A stretch of 55,058 nt of DNA, taken from the IMG/VR virus record IMGVR_UViG_3300032116_000257, positions 1-55,058 of that record; one strand, 5' to 3'. Both the position numbers and the translations under genes were made by a program. This document shows positions 17,419-26,355 of this stretch, one piece after another. Numbering within the stretch: the stretch's first letter is position 1; every line of letters begins with the position of its first letter. Below the pieces are notes generated by a model. It was not told the DNA's origin and searched no databases. It saw only the letters and a list, made by a program, of their open reading frames with translations. The stretch is from a virus.

Positions 17419-18231
17419 TCAGCTAACAACGCGACCAGTGAGGTACATGTCGATATCTTCGTAACCAGGGGCGACATCAGGTTGGATGTAGCACACTTCC
17501 ACAACCAGGTAACCAGCGCGGCTGGCGGCACTGTCAGCAGCAGAAATGTAGAAACCACCAGAAGTCGTGGTGCTATTAGCGGTTTCCTTAGCGAACACTT
17601 TGAAAGTGGTCGAGCTATTCAGCGAGTAGTAAGCGTTACCAGGAAGAGGACCAAGTACGCCAGAGCTCAGAATGAAAGGATTGGTGCCGTAACCAGCAGT
17701 ACCACCAGCAAAGTAAATCTCGCCAGCTTGGGTACCAGATACGGTAGAGGTGAGGTTGGCTTGTGCCACACCTTCACCAACGCCAGAAGCAGCAGTGGGG
17801 CTACCACCATTGCTACGACCAAAGGAGATCACGTTGCCAGTTGCGGCATACACACCAGAAGCAACGGTACCATCCCAACCAGAAGCAACGGAAATCGCAG
17901 TGCGATACACGTAAGCAGGAAGGGTGGAGTTACCAGAGATCACCATGCCGGTGATGTTGGGACGAGTGTCGTCTTGGCGGTAAGGCGAAGGAACGATCAC
18001 ATCAGCGTTAGTGGTGACGGCAAGAGAGCCGGTGCCACCAGAAATGCCTACAACGGGCACATAACCACGCTGCTGGAAGTAACGGTAACCAGGGGTAGCC
18101 AGCACCGAAGTGGGGCCTGCGTTGGAACCAGTATCAGTACCAGCGGCATTAGGGTCGATATTGCGATACCAACCGTTGAGAGCATTATTCCAGTTACCTG
18201 GATAAATCTTTTTAGCCGTTAAATAAGTCAT
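17419..18231 (-). CDS. Probable capsid decoration or minor head protein
   Basis: The 270-aa protein directly follows the capsid gene by 27 nt. It is made almost wholly of Gly/Ser/Thr/Ala-rich strands (VSGTQAGEIYFAGGTAGYG) with an N-terminal MTYLTAKKIYPGNWN and a conserved-looking end (CYIQPDVAPGYEDIDMYLTGR). GGAAAG lies before the ATG. Placement beside the major capsid gene and composition suggest a head decoration protein; that is inference. Confidence 0.7.
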   Translation of the reverse strand: MTYLTAKKIYPGNWNNALNGWYRNIDPNAAGTDTGSNAGPTSVLATPGYRYFQQRGYVPVVGISGGTGSLAVTTNADVIVPSPYRQDDTRPNITGMVISGNSTLPAYVYRTAISVASGWDGTVASGVYAATGNVISFGRSNGGSPTAASGVGEGVAQANLTSTVSGTQAGEIYFAGGTAGYGTNPFILSSGVLGPLPGNAYYSLNSSTTFKVFAKETANSTTTSGGFYISAADSAASRAGYLVVEVCYIQPDVAPGYEDIDMYLTGRVVS

Positions 18232-18258
18232 TTATCTTTCCAGATATGTTTGTTGTTA

Positions 18259-19425
18259 TCAGATGTTGCCGTCATCTTGGATGAAGCTGAACGCGGTCGT
18301 GATGAAATCGGTGTTAAGGATTTCGAAACCAGCGTAAAGTTGCCAAATCAGAATGATGAAGCGGCTGAAGTCGTCGTTGTTGTTGATCAGCACCTGAGCA
18401 TTCGGGCCGCCGATACCAACGCCAACAGCTTGAGGACCGAAGAAGTAACCTTGGGCCACTTCACGAGAAGCATAAGTACCACCAGTGCCATCGAAGGAAG
18501 CACTGATGCTCTTGCTTGGGAAGTTGGTCGACTCGAAGAACTTCACGCCTTCGAACTGAACGCCAGTAGGCATTACAGGTTCACCAGCCAGGAAGTAACC
18601 TTGACCAGCCTGGGGACCCATGTAGAAGCTGGCGTTGTTAGGCATCATGGGATTACCCATGTACATGCCTTGACCAGGGTTACCAGCGTAACGTGCAATC
18701 TCACGGAAGTCAGGATCACGACGCAGGTGCATCATGAAGACGGGATCGCAAATGCAACGATACAGACCATCAGAGAAGGTCGGCACGTTACGCTTACGCA
18801 GGTCCTTAACAACGTTCAGCAGGTCGGTACGAACCTGGAATTGCTGAACATCAGCAGTGTACTCAGTGGCGGTGTAAGCAATACGACCAGAAGAATCTTT
18901 GGTCTTGCCACCAGCAAAGTAGTAACCACCTTGCGAAGTAGAGGCGGCACCATTGGCTTCAGCTTTGGCGAGTTCATCAAGGAACACGCGGTCACGCCAA
19001 CGGCGATAGTCGTCGAGCAGCGTCAAGCTACCGATCGACTGGTGGAACATATTCAGGTTCCCGCTGTCCAAAAGCAGGCGCTGCGCAGTGATCAGCGTCT
19101 CACGCGCAATCTTGAAAGTGCTAGGCTGAGTCGGATCACCCGGATCTGCAGGGCCGGTGTACTCTTTGAGTACCACCAACACCTTTTCCTTTGTGATGTT
19201 GCGGCTGTTGGCAGTACCGATAGTCTGGTCGGACACACGCTCACGGCTGTCCTTGGTACCAGGGGTACCCCAGAACTTATAGCGGTCTAACTGAACGGTT
19301 TGACCAGGCTGCCGAGTAAAGTCATGAACGACCACAGGCTCGACTGCCATTTCTGCGATGTACGCAGGATGGGGACGGTAAAGTTCCGCACCCAAGATTT
19401 TTGGAAAGTCATTATCAATAAACAC
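18259..19425 (-). CDS. Major capsid protein
   Basis: The 388-aa protein has the size and layout of a HK97-fold capsid protein without a long delta domain. An N-terminal GQTVQLDRYKFWG is followed by long helices (FLDELAKAEANG), and a P-domain-like block (RKRNVPTFSDGLYRCICDPVFMMHLRRDP) similar to N4-gp56-type capsid proteins. The start is GTG at 19425 with GGAGG 10 nt before it. The ATG that overlaps the GGAGG leads to a stop after six codons, so GTG is chosen. It sits downstream of portal and scaffold candidates as expected. The opposite strand has a 346-codon open frame that I treat as a shadow. Confidence 0.85.
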   Translation of the reverse strand: MFIDNDFPKILGAELYRPHPAYIAEMAVEPVVVHDFTRQPGQTVQLDRYKFWGTPGTKDSRERVSDQTIGTANSRNITKEKVLVVLKEYTGPADPGDPTQPSTFKIARETLITAQRLLLDSGNLNMFHQSIGSLTLLDDYRRWRDRVFLDELAKAEANGAASTSQGGYYFAGGKTKDSSGRIAYTATEYTADVQQFQVRTDLLNVVKDLRKRNVPTFSDGLYRCICDPVFMMHLRRDPDFREIARYAGNPGQGMYMGNPMMPNNASFYMGPQAGQGYFLAGEPVMPTGVQFEGVKFFESTNFPSKSISASFDGTGGTYASREVAQGYFFGPQAVGVGIGGPNAQVLINNNDDFSRFIILIWQLYAGFEILNTDFITTAFSFIQDDGNI

Positions 19426-19482
19426 TTTGTTTCATCCTCCGTGTGATCGTCTAGGAAGTGTTTGTTATCGGGTAAAAGATTC

Positions 19483-19498
19483 AGACATTTCCATGTCT
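19483..19498 (-). promoter_or_regulatory. Short palindromic hairpin in the capsid leader
   Basis: AGACAT and ATGTCT flank a 4-nt loop (GGAA on the minus strand), about 60 nt before the capsid start in the only 110-nt gap of this operon. It may stabilise the capsid mRNA 5' end or weakly terminate upstream transcripts. No clear -10/-35 pair was recognised beside it. Confidence 0.4.
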
Positions 19499-19535
19499 TA
19501 TCTATTAGAAATTTTAGCAGTTAGTAACTTATTAG

Positions 19536-19982
19536 TTACATATACTGCAAAGTAGGTGTGGCCGTACGTGCCATCAAGGTATTACTGGAGCCATAACGCT
19601 CTGGATCCTCACCTTGAACGACGTTCATAACACCACCACCAATCGTGCCACCAAGTGCACCTGCACCAAGAACACCAATTCCAGTACCAAGTGCAAACTC
19701 AGCTTTAGGACTAGTAGAACCAGCCTTAACAAGTCTGCTCATGTAACCTGGCCCAAGAGTTGCCCCTACTCCTGCACCTAAAGCACCGGCGCCTAACGCT
19801 TCCGCAATTAGACGACCGGGACTTTTTTCTTGTGCTTGGCCGGTAACAACGTTTCCAAGGGTGGCAAGACCTGCAGCAGCGGCACCTGCACCGAGAGTGG
19901 ACAATGTAGGGTCCATTGCTGCATTCATTAATGCCGCTTTACCCTTTGCAAGTAACGGATTGAATTTACCGGCCAGTTTCAT
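19536..19982 (-). CDS. Gly/Ala-rich hydrophobic protein (148 aa)
   Basis: Most of the protein consists of three Gly/Ala-rich hydrophobic stretches with glycine-zipper spacing (GAGAAAAGLATLGN, LGAGALGAGVGATLG, GIGVLGAGALGGTIGGGV). Such segments insert into or cross membranes. Phage proteins of this kind are often ejected internal virion proteins that help DNA cross the envelope. GGAG precedes the ATG by 9 nt. It follows the scaffold candidate by 4 nt. Confidence 0.7.
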   Translation of the reverse strand: MKLAGKFNPLLAKGKAALMNAAMDPTLSTLGAGAAAAGLATLGNVVTGQAQEKSPGRLIAEALGAGALGAGVGATLGPGYMSRLVKAGSTSPKAEFALGTGIGVLGAGALGGTIGGGVMNVVQGEDPERYGSSNTLMARTATPTLQYM

Positions 19983-19986
19983 TGCC

Positions 19987-21033
19987 TCACTCCATCACAA
20001 ACAATTTGTTTGCAACGACTTGAGGTTGAGCTTGATTCAGTAAACGCCAAGCATTTGTGGGGTCCACATCCATTTGGCTCTTAAAGCTGCCCCAGAAATT
20101 TTCAGGACGTTGAGGAGCAGATGCAGAAGGAGGTGCTGGCATGTACGGATTAATAGCTCCCACTGGTGCGGTGCGGTAACCAGGAGTCTCAAGTTCAGAC
20201 TCACTTTCGTACACAGGACACGGACCTTCAGGACCAAAGAACTGCAGTGTGTAATCGCTGAGAACGTCGGGGTTCGTCAGGATCTCGTTATAAGCAAGAT
20301 TCTCTTGGTGCTCGTTAACTGCAAAGTTTGCATATTGAGTCAGCAGTTGATTTGCCTGTTCGTTCTCAACACGCTCGTTAACTGCAAAACTTGCATAATC
20401 AGTTAACAGACCTTGTGCTTGTTGGCCCCATGCAACAGCACTATCCAGCATGCCCTCAAGATTAAGTGCATATTGGTTAAGGATCGCAGGTGCTTCCCAG
20501 CCGTAATTATTGATTACGAACCGGCTTTCGTTGCTTAGATCTAGACGATCCGCCACTGCTTGGCTCAGCTCCTGACTTACGGCCGGAGACGAGGGAATCG
20601 AAGAAGTTTGGGAATAATTGGGCGAGTATGTCTGGTTGGCTTGCCAGGTCTGCGGAGCCGATTGATACGTACTTTGGCCGTTCGTTTGTCCGTAATTGGC
20701 CGGACTGTAGGTCGTCGGTACTGACGGTTGACCCTGGAACGGGGATTGAACTGGGCTGCTCAGAAGGCCCACCACCTTGTTGAATGCCGACTCCCATGGA
20801 TTGCCCGTCGTCTCCGATGGGGATTGGGGGGCGTACTGAGACGGGTTTGATTGGTAATTGGGGGCCGCCTGTGGTACTGCTTGGGGGTAGCTCGTACCCA
20901 CCTGATACGGCACTGGTTGTCCCACTGGAGCTGTCGGTGCTGCTTGGTAGCTCGGCACCACGTAGCTGCTTGGAGCCACCGCTGCCGGAACTTGGCTCGT
21001 CTGTGGGATCGATTGGACGGTAGCGTCCTGCAT
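19987..21033 (-). CDS. Scaffold candidate, N-terminal half overprinted on portal gene
   Basis: The 348-aa protein lies between portal and capsid genes, where scaffolding proteins usually sit. Its first 170 residues are a disordered Pro/Gln/Ser/Tyr-rich tract, and the following 90 residues are helical (ESRFVINNYG, then two related SFAVNERVEN / NFAVNEHQEN segments), as in scaffold cores. The start is well supported by AAGGAG 8 nt before the ATG at 21033. This start lies inside the portal gene, so 527 nt (20507-21033) encode both proteins in different frames. The scaffold label is inferred from place and composition. Confidence 0.75.
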   Translation of the reverse strand: MQDATVQSIPQTSQVPAAVAPSSYVVPSYQAAPTAPVGQPVPYQVGTSYPQAVPQAAPNYQSNPSQYAPQSPSETTGNPWESAFNKVVGLLSSPVQSPFQGQPSVPTTYSPANYGQTNGQSTYQSAPQTWQANQTYSPNYSQTSSIPSSPAVSQELSQAVADRLDLSNESRFVINNYGWEAPAILNQYALNLEGMLDSAVAWGQQAQGLLTDYASFAVNERVENEQANQLLTQYANFAVNEHQENLAYNEILTNPDVLSDYTLQFFGPEGPCPVYESESELETPGYRTAPVGAINPYMPAPPSASAPQRPENFWGSFKSQMDVDPTNAWRLLNQAQPQVVANKLFVME

Positions 21034-22789
21034 AGCTCATCTCCTTTTGTAAAGCTTCTAAAGTTCGATACAGATATGGCGTTAAATCCAATCTTGGATC
21101 CGCAGCCATCGGAAGATCCGGTGCTTGCGGGTGAGGAGTCTGCATCATGCCCCCCACTAGTTTAGAAAATGCAGCGTATGCACCCTGCAATTCGTTCACC
21201 ATCCTGAACGGAAAGCCGGATAGCATCTCCGCTCTTTCCTCATCTGTTTTAGATGGGAAAAGATATTTCAGTGCTTCAATGCTATCAACCCCTAACTCTT
21301 GAAGGTTTCTTACAACAATTGAGTTGTTAAGAATATCTTGCGTCGAGTCCTCGTAAACAGGGCCTAGCCAACGCCATAGAACTGTTATGTCTCCGTCTGG
21401 AATTAACCCCACCACATTAGGCGGAATCATCTGTGTTTCAATGCATGCCATCATGATTTGTTTGAGCTTTTGCTCATACATTTGCATGGCTTGCTTGTAC
21501 ATCTCCTGTTGTTCAGGAGGTGCGCTAGGTTCGAGTGCAATTGGCTTTTCGAGTTTTGCAGCTTGAGCTAGGGTTGTTTTAAAGATCTGTTCTTCTTGGT
21601 AAATAATTAATTCAAAACACCGACAAATACCATGTTCATAAATAGCATTTGCTTTTTTCTTGGTTGTTGCAGCAACACGACCGAACAGTGATTTGTATTC
21701 AGTTGCGGTGACGCCAGCAGAAATAGAAAGCTCGTCAACACCACCAAGTGCCGTACGAATCTCTTCTCGATACTGTCGACCAAATGCGTTTTGGTCTCCC
21801 GTGATTGCGTCGGGAACAATGTAACCAACACGATCGTTTGGCTCCAGGTTCGCAATAACGCGTGGCACTCTGATCTGAGCTTCCATGCCACGACTGACGG
21901 GATCAGCCTTGAACATGGATGCACTCATAGGTGATTGGCTAGCAAACCCTGAGTTAGCGGCAATCGAAGGACGCTGGATCGCCATGTCACCACCGGACTC
22001 CATCAGGTCGGTTTTGGGACGTGATGACAACAGCGTTGGGTTGCCAAAGAACGTGATGTTCTTACGCATCGTACGCATCAATTCATCGTGCGTACAAATG
22101 GCATTGGCTAGTGCATCAAAGTCACCATGTCCTTCTGCAGAGAAGCCCTGAGGATTGTTGGTGATTTCAACACATGGAATGAAGTTGAGTGTATTCGGGA
22201 ACTTCTTGGTATCACCCGTTAAGGTGTACGTAGGCATGTCAAAGTTAAGTTCAGATTCAGAATGAGTCTCTTCAATTGAATCTGCTTTAATTGACAAACG
22301 AATGTATCTCTTTGCTCCAGGGCTGTAAGCGTTGTTAACGCCGGGGGTATTGGTAAGACTCTTCATCTGGATGTCACCAAAGCCATTCATGGCTTTGCGC
22401 ACCTTATAGCTGTAGATGATTACAACTTCGTCCAGTTCGCCATCAACGTTGTAATAGGAACGATATTCGTGTTTACGGAAATAATACAGACGGTAATTGT
22501 TTTTAGTAGGACGGATGTAAAAAAGTCCTTGGCCATCACAGATGAAATACTCCCAAATGGAATCAAGTCTCGTATCAAGCTTGTTGTATTTGCAAACACG
22601 ATCAAGGAAGTCTTTACGTTGTGAACCGAAGTTATCTTGGGATGGGAAGAATTCAACTCCTTGGCGAATACCAAAGAGTTTCATCTGTGCAATATGGGAC
22701 GCGACAATGCCTGTGTCAACGACAACGCCACTATCTCGATCAAGATAAGCGTTGACAATTTCTTGAAGTCTGGCTTTAGCGTCCGCCAT
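20507..22789 (-). CDS. Portal protein
   Basis: The 760-aa protein is a portal by length, position (between terminase and capsid) and content: an N-terminal FGIRQGVEFFPSQ region, a wing/stem region with DPVSRGMEAQIRVPRV, and the clip-and-stem helices (EEQIFKTTLAQAAKLE, then QEMYKQAMQMYEQKLKQ). The last 170 residues are Ser/Gly/Pro-rich and unlike a portal core; they coincide with the region where the scaffold gene starts in another frame. It forms the dodecameric DNA channel at the capsid vertex. No Shine-Dalgarno site is seen. Confidence 0.85.
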   Translation of the reverse strand: MADAKARLQEIVNAYLDRDSGVVVDTGIVASHIAQMKLFGIRQGVEFFPSQDNFGSQRKDFLDRVCKYNKLDTRLDSIWEYFICDGQGLFYIRPTKNNYRLYYFRKHEYRSYYNVDGELDEVVIIYSYKVRKAMNGFGDIQMKSLTNTPGVNNAYSPGAKRYIRLSIKADSIEETHSESELNFDMPTYTLTGDTKKFPNTLNFIPCVEITNNPQGFSAEGHGDFDALANAICTHDELMRTMRKNITFFGNPTLLSSRPKTDLMESGGDMAIQRPSIAANSGFASQSPMSASMFKADPVSRGMEAQIRVPRVIANLEPNDRVGYIVPDAITGDQNAFGRQYREEIRTALGGVDELSISAGVTATEYKSLFGRVAATTKKKANAIYEHGICRCFELIIYQEEQIFKTTLAQAAKLEKPIALEPSAPPEQQEMYKQAMQMYEQKLKQIMMACIETQMIPPNVVGLIPDGDITVLWRWLGPVYEDSTQDILNNSIVVRNLQELGVDSIEALKYLFPSKTDEERAEMLSGFPFRMVNELQGAYAAFSKLVGGMMQTPHPQAPDLPMAADPRLDLTPYLYRTLEALQKEMSYAGRYRPIDPTDEPSSGSGGSKQLRGAELPSSTDSSSGTTSAVSGGYELPPSSTTGGPQLPIKPVSVRPPIPIGDDGQSMGVGIQQGGGPSEQPSSIPVPGSTVSTDDLQSGQLRTNERPKYVSIGSADLASQPDILAQLFPNFFDSLVSGRKSGAEPSSGGSSRSKQRKPVRNQ

Positions 22790-22824
22790 TATTTACTTTG
22801 GTTATTGAGTAATACTAGCAGGTT

Positions 22825-23235
22825 TTAAGAAACCGTCATATTCGAAAAACCTGCGGGTAAAGTGCCGCGATAAAACGTTGCGTTTGCTGCGTTTGCACCG
22901 TTGGGTAGATAGCTCATCGCCGCACCATTCCCTGGGGCACTTGGGTCATAACGCCCACCCATCTGCGCCATAGCGCCGTAAAGATTGCTGGAACCAAACG
23001 GACTACCTGCCATTGGAAGCTGAGGGAATCCTGGGGCTCCTGGCATTGGCTGCGGTTGCCCTGGGCCATAGACGTCATCAATGTTCTTGCGATTCTCACC
23101 GGGAAGAATAGGCTTGTCTTTATTCTTTGCACCCGGAATTTGAAAACGAGGATCAAACGGACTTGCGGCCATTGCTCCTGAATTGCCTAAACCTGTGCCG
23201 TAAAAACCACCGGGCTGCGTGAAATAATTTTGCAC
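22825..23235 (-). CDS. Gly/Pro-rich small protein upstream of portal
   Basis: The 136-aa product starts at GTG and is a low-complexity chain of Gly, Pro, Met and Ala (PQPMPGAPGFPQLPMAG). I do not recognise it. It is probably disordered and virion-associated. It ends 36 nt before portal. Confidence 0.6.
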   Translation of the reverse strand: MQNYFTQPGGFYGTGLGNSGAMAASPFDPRFQIPGAKNKDKPILPGENRKNIDDVYGPGQPQPMPGAPGFPQLPMAGSPFGSSNLYGAMAQMGGRYDPSAPGNGAAMSYLPNGANAANATFYRGTLPAGFSNMTVS

Positions 23236-23263
23236 TCTAAATACTTCCGCTATTGGAACTATT

Positions 23264-23446
23264 CTACTCTTCTATAACTTCGTAGCCAGCGGCATCATTG
23301 ACTTTGGTGATGATAATGCCAGTGCCACGTACATCCCAATTAAGGACGTCGCCTTCTTGCCAGCCAAGCTCTTCGACTACTTCGTCGGGAAACGTGATGT
23401 ACTGGTCTCCGTTCTCATCCTCTTGGACTTCGAGAATGTAACTCAT
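23264..23446 (-). CDS. AbrB/MazE-like (SpoVT-AbrB fold) small protein
   Basis: The 60-aa protein matches the swapped-hairpin AbrB fold: YITFPDEVVEELGWQEGD, then VLNWDVRGTGIIITKVND. Such proteins bind DNA as dimers, as regulators or antitoxins. No toxin-like partner is adjacent. The ATG overlaps the stop of the upstream membrane gene (ATGA), so translation is coupled. Similar stand-alone copies are common in cyanophages. Confidence 0.85.
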   Translation of the reverse strand: MSYILEVQEDENGDQYITFPDEVVEELGWQEGDVLNWDVRGTGIIITKVNDAAGYEVIEE

Positions 23447-23745
23447 TTTGATTCGAGCAATTTCTCCATTAGCTTATCAAGCTTATTGTTGATTTGATTG
23501 AAGTTGTCGTGCATTTGCTGGATTTCTCTTAGGAAGTCTACCTTAAGAACGTAATCTAAAGGCATGCGTTTTAAGTCGTCTTCCAAAACGTCAATCCTTC
23601 GTTTCTGCGAGCCGATGTAATTGAAAGCTTGTTGGATTTGGTCGTTTTGTCTTCCAAGGATTTTACCTGCAACCCAACTGCCACCGGTAATAGCGGATAC
23701 AACGGCCGTTAAACCGATAGCAATGTATTCAGGCCCCACGACCAA
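23443..23745 (-). CDS. Single-TM coiled-coil membrane protein
   Basis: One hydrophobic segment (IAIGLTAVVSAITGGSWVAG, residues 8-27) is followed by a long coiled coil (RRIDVLEDDLKR, then HDNFNQINNKLDKLMEKL). Topology fits a holin-like or spanin-like lysis protein, or a membrane-bound assembly factor beside the terminase. No decisive motif is visible. It is coupled to the AbrB-like gene. Confidence 0.7.
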   Translation of the reverse strand: MVVGPEYIAIGLTAVVSAITGGSWVAGKILGRQNDQIQQAFNYIGSQKRRIDVLEDDLKRMPLDYVLKVDFLREIQQMHDNFNQINNKLDKLMEKLLESK

Positions 23746-23770
23746 ATTCGCTTTTTTCTAATTCTAAGGT

Positions 23771-25297
23771 TCAGTAATCGACGTGGAGTTTTCCTTTGCG
23801 CATTAATCCGTTAATCATCCAGACTAAAGCATCAACGCAGTCATCATGACTGCTGACACCAAAGTTTGTCAGCTCTTCAAACATCGCGGTGAAGTTGCGG
23901 TAGCGATTGAAGATCAGTTTGCGATCCTCAAACAAACCCATACAGCCACGGAAGCGTGCCAATTTATCGGCGCGGAATCCTTTGACGGGATGCCAATTCA
24001 AGTTGTAAAGGCTTTCATTGGTTAAACACACGCGTTTAAAATCGGCCTCCAAAGAAGCCTGGTATTGTACCGCTTCTGAATAAATGTCGCACGTTGAATA
24101 TGTTGGGTAGTAATTGCCATTCTCATCTTGTCCAAGGATATTCCAATCATTGAGGAGTTCTTTGAGAGCATCAAGTTTCTCAAGGTTTCCCATAACACGT
24201 AATCGACGATAGTCGATGACATGAATGCGATCTCCAATGCGACCACCCAATACCATGACGGTGTAGTCATTCTTCTCTTTGGTGCCCGCAGATAAGTCAA
24301 CACCTACAGCAAGACAATCAAATTCAGTTGCAATCTCCGCTTTAACAATCAGTTCTGGTGCCAGAGATAATTCATTCTGCCTGACGACTTGATTCATGTA
24401 CTGGAACGAGAAGGCAATTGGTGCTTGTCGTTTCTTTTCTTTTAAGTAGTCAAGTGACCACATGTCTGGCCAATATGAAACCTCTTCTCCCGTTTTAGGA
24501 TCAGTAAGGATGGCAGATAACACAATCTGAAGCCAGTTGTTTTGTGTGTTAAATGTCGTTGCATGGATGTCATCATGTCTGAAGCGAGTACCAAGGCAGA
24601 TAGCCCTGGCTCCTTCAAACATGGTGGGTGCAATCACAGCATTCCAGTTATCCTGCATCTGTTTACGAATGTCAGGGTTGGAGATGTCTGCGGCAGATTT
24701 AATGGCGTCATCAATGATCACCAGGTGTGAACGCTTGGAGGTCACCGAGCCTTTGAGACCTGCGGCACAGAGTGTAAATTGTTCCTCACCCGTGGTATCA
24801 ATGCCAGCAAACTTGTGATCGATTGACCAGTACTCATTACTGGTTACGTTCTTGAGAAGACGTACGGTTGGAAAGACTTCTTGGTACCGCTTGCTTTCAA
24901 TGATGCGTTTAATGGTCGCCGACTTAGAACGTGCAATGTCAACCGTATAGGAGAGATAAAGAATTTGTAGTGGCTTCTTGGCTTGTGTATGAAGACCAAT
25001 AGCCCATGCCGTGAACAAACCTAAGATTGTGGACTTAGCAGATCCACGTGGTGCCAGAAGATCAACATTGGGTCCTGCAATTTTTAAAAGACACGCACTA
25101 TCTTCGCCTGTAACAAAATGACGATGCCATTCTTTATGATGCTGTGCAGGAGGTTTATCGGCTACGTAATCACAAAAGTATCCAAAGTCTTCTCTTGCTT
25201 TCTTTAGAGACTCAAGATTACGTGGTACACGAATTTGTTGCCTACGTGCAGCAGCTTGCGCGTTACGTCGATATGCAAGATGTTGATATGCAGGCAC
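23771..25297 (-). CDS. terL: Terminase large subunit
   Basis: The packaging motor ATPase and nuclease. Walker A is at residues 81-90 (LAPRGSAKST), Walker B at 191-198 (HLVIIDDA, with Asp-Asp in place of the common Asp-Glu), and the coupling motif GTRFRHDD near 236. The RNase H-like nuclease has Asp in AVGVDLSAG (residue 334) and the C-terminal SSHDDCVDALVWM. The 508-aa length is normal. The start is GTG at 25297. It lies upstream of portal with two small genes between them. Confidence 0.95.
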   Translation of the reverse strand: MPAYQHLAYRRNAQAAARRQQIRVPRNLESLKKAREDFGYFCDYVADKPPAQHHKEWHRHFVTGEDSACLLKIAGPNVDLLAPRGSAKSTILGLFTAWAIGLHTQAKKPLQILYLSYTVDIARSKSATIKRIIESKRYQEVFPTVRLLKNVTSNEYWSIDHKFAGIDTTGEEQFTLCAAGLKGSVTSKRSHLVIIDDAIKSAADISNPDIRKQMQDNWNAVIAPTMFEGARAICLGTRFRHDDIHATTFNTQNNWLQIVLSAILTDPKTGEEVSYWPDMWSLDYLKEKKRQAPIAFSFQYMNQVVRQNELSLAPELIVKAEIATEFDCLAVGVDLSAGTKEKNDYTVMVLGGRIGDRIHVIDYRRLRVMGNLEKLDALKELLNDWNILGQDENGNYYPTYSTCDIYSEAVQYQASLEADFKRVCLTNESLYNLNWHPVKGFRADKLARFRGCMGLFEDRKLIFNRYRNFTAMFEELTNFGVSSHDDCVDALVWMINGLMRKGKLHVDY

Positions 25298-25324
25298 AAT
25301 AAGTAATCAGCTAGTAACTGAATA

Positions 25325-25714
25325 CTACTTCATTCGTTGACGTTTTTGTTTTTCCTCTTCTGTGCTTGGTACTGGCGTGCCTTTTCCAAAGCTGCTTGGT
25401 GCTTGTCTTTGTCCGACATTGGGCTGTTGTCCTGGTTGCGTGCTTCCCGTTCTTTGAGGTGCGCCAGGATTTGGGGAAGCTGTTGGCGGTTGGTTTCCAT
25501 TCTGTTCATTACGTGTTTCTGCAACAGCGCTCAATACTCTTGCGCCTTCGGCTGCAGGACTTTTAGCTTCACCACCAATGGGTGCTCCTTGTAATTCACG
25601 ACGTCCACCAAACCGATTTCGATTCTCCTGCAATCTTTGCACAGCAGCACCAAGGCTACCAGCAAGCATTGCGTCGTTCCCTTGGTCGGTAGTTGGTTGT
25701 GGTGAATTCATCAT
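25325..25714 (-). CDS. Disordered small protein beside terminase
   Basis: The 129-aa protein is rich in Gln, Pro, Gly, Asn and Arg, with a short predicted helix (GSLGAAVQRLQENRNRFG). No family recognised. It is between the large terminase and a candidate small subunit, so a packaging or scaffold accessory role is possible but unproved. Confidence 0.6.
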   Translation of the reverse strand: MMNSPQPTTDQGNDAMLAGSLGAAVQRLQENRNRFGGRRELQGAPIGGEAKSPAAEGARVLSAVAETRNEQNGNQPPTASPNPGAPQRTGSTQPGQQPNVGQRQAPSSFGKGTPVPSTEEEKQKRQRMK

Positions 25715-25728
25715 ATGTGTATTTTAAC

Positions 25729-26355
25729 TTAACTGTCTTCGTACTGCATTTTGGCCCAAATACTCATGGACGCTTCTTCCAAGGGGATTTCAATTGGGTC
25801 ATCTTTGAAGATAATTTGTAATTCACGTAGAGCACGATCTGCACCAGCCATTAGCAATCCTTTGCGATCACGGCTAGATGTGAATAGTTCAATCTGCGCA
25901 ATAGTGCCACGTAATTCTTTTTGCATGCCAGCAATACGTGCCACGCCAGCATCACGTTTGACAACACCGTTATCAACGTCTTCTCGTAACTTACGGATAT
26001 CTTCCTGCATCTCCTCAATTTCATAGAGGAGTTTCTTGCGATGATCCGGCTTTTTGTAATGGGATTTAACCCATAAATCACACGCAGAAATACTACCTCC
26101 ATAGCCAAGGAATCTGGCATAGAGATAGCATTCAATCACCGAGAAAGTTTCCTCGGCAAAACTACAAAACGCATCTTGATCTGAAGACGTTAAGTTGTCG
26201 ACCCATTGGTCAAACAACTCAATATCGATAGCCTCGTTGCGCCTGGTTGTAGTCTCTGGCTTCTTCTGTATCTTTGAATTGCTGGCCTTGCTCTGCGGAA
26301 GTGCGTTGTTCAGACGCACCTTTGCCGATGGTTTCGCGTTCTTGGGTTCCAGCAT
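25729..26355 (-). CDS. Candidate terminase small subunit
   Basis: The 208-aa protein has a basic N-terminal 40 residues, a helical domain (IELFDQWVDNLTSSDQDAF, then FLGYGGSISACDLWVKSHY) that could be a DNA-binding fold, and a long coiled coil (LLYEIEEMQEDIRKLREDV). This domain order suits a small terminase and it lies two genes upstream of terL. The ATG start gives a 137-nt overlap with the previous gene; a later non-ATG start just before IDIELFDQ would remove it. The assignment rests on context. Confidence 0.6.
   Translation of the reverse strand: MLEPKNAKPSAKVRLNNALPQSKASNSKIQKKPETTTRRNEAIDIELFDQWVDNLTSSDQDAFCSFAEETFSVIECYLYARFLGYGGSISACDLWVKSHYKKPDHRKKLLYEIEEMQEDIRKLREDVDNGVVKRDAGVARIAGMQKELRGTIAQIELFTSSRDRKGLLMAGADRALRELQIIFKDDPIEIPLEEASMSIWAKMQYEDS

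Noticed and set aside
17482-18222. 246-codon plus-strand frame opposite the decoration candidate
   Set aside because: Rich in Arg/Ser/Thr as expected for an antisense shadow; no start signal or neighbour support.
18250-19290. 346-codon plus-strand frame opposite the major capsid gene
   Set aside because: It mirrors the strong codon bias of the capsid gene; the product has no natural composition and the minus-strand gene has a ribosome-binding site and family features.
23264-23745. Toxin-antitoxin pair (AbrB-like plus membrane gene)
   Set aside because: The AbrB-like protein alone is common in cyanophages and the neighbour is a membrane coiled-coil protein, not a known toxin.
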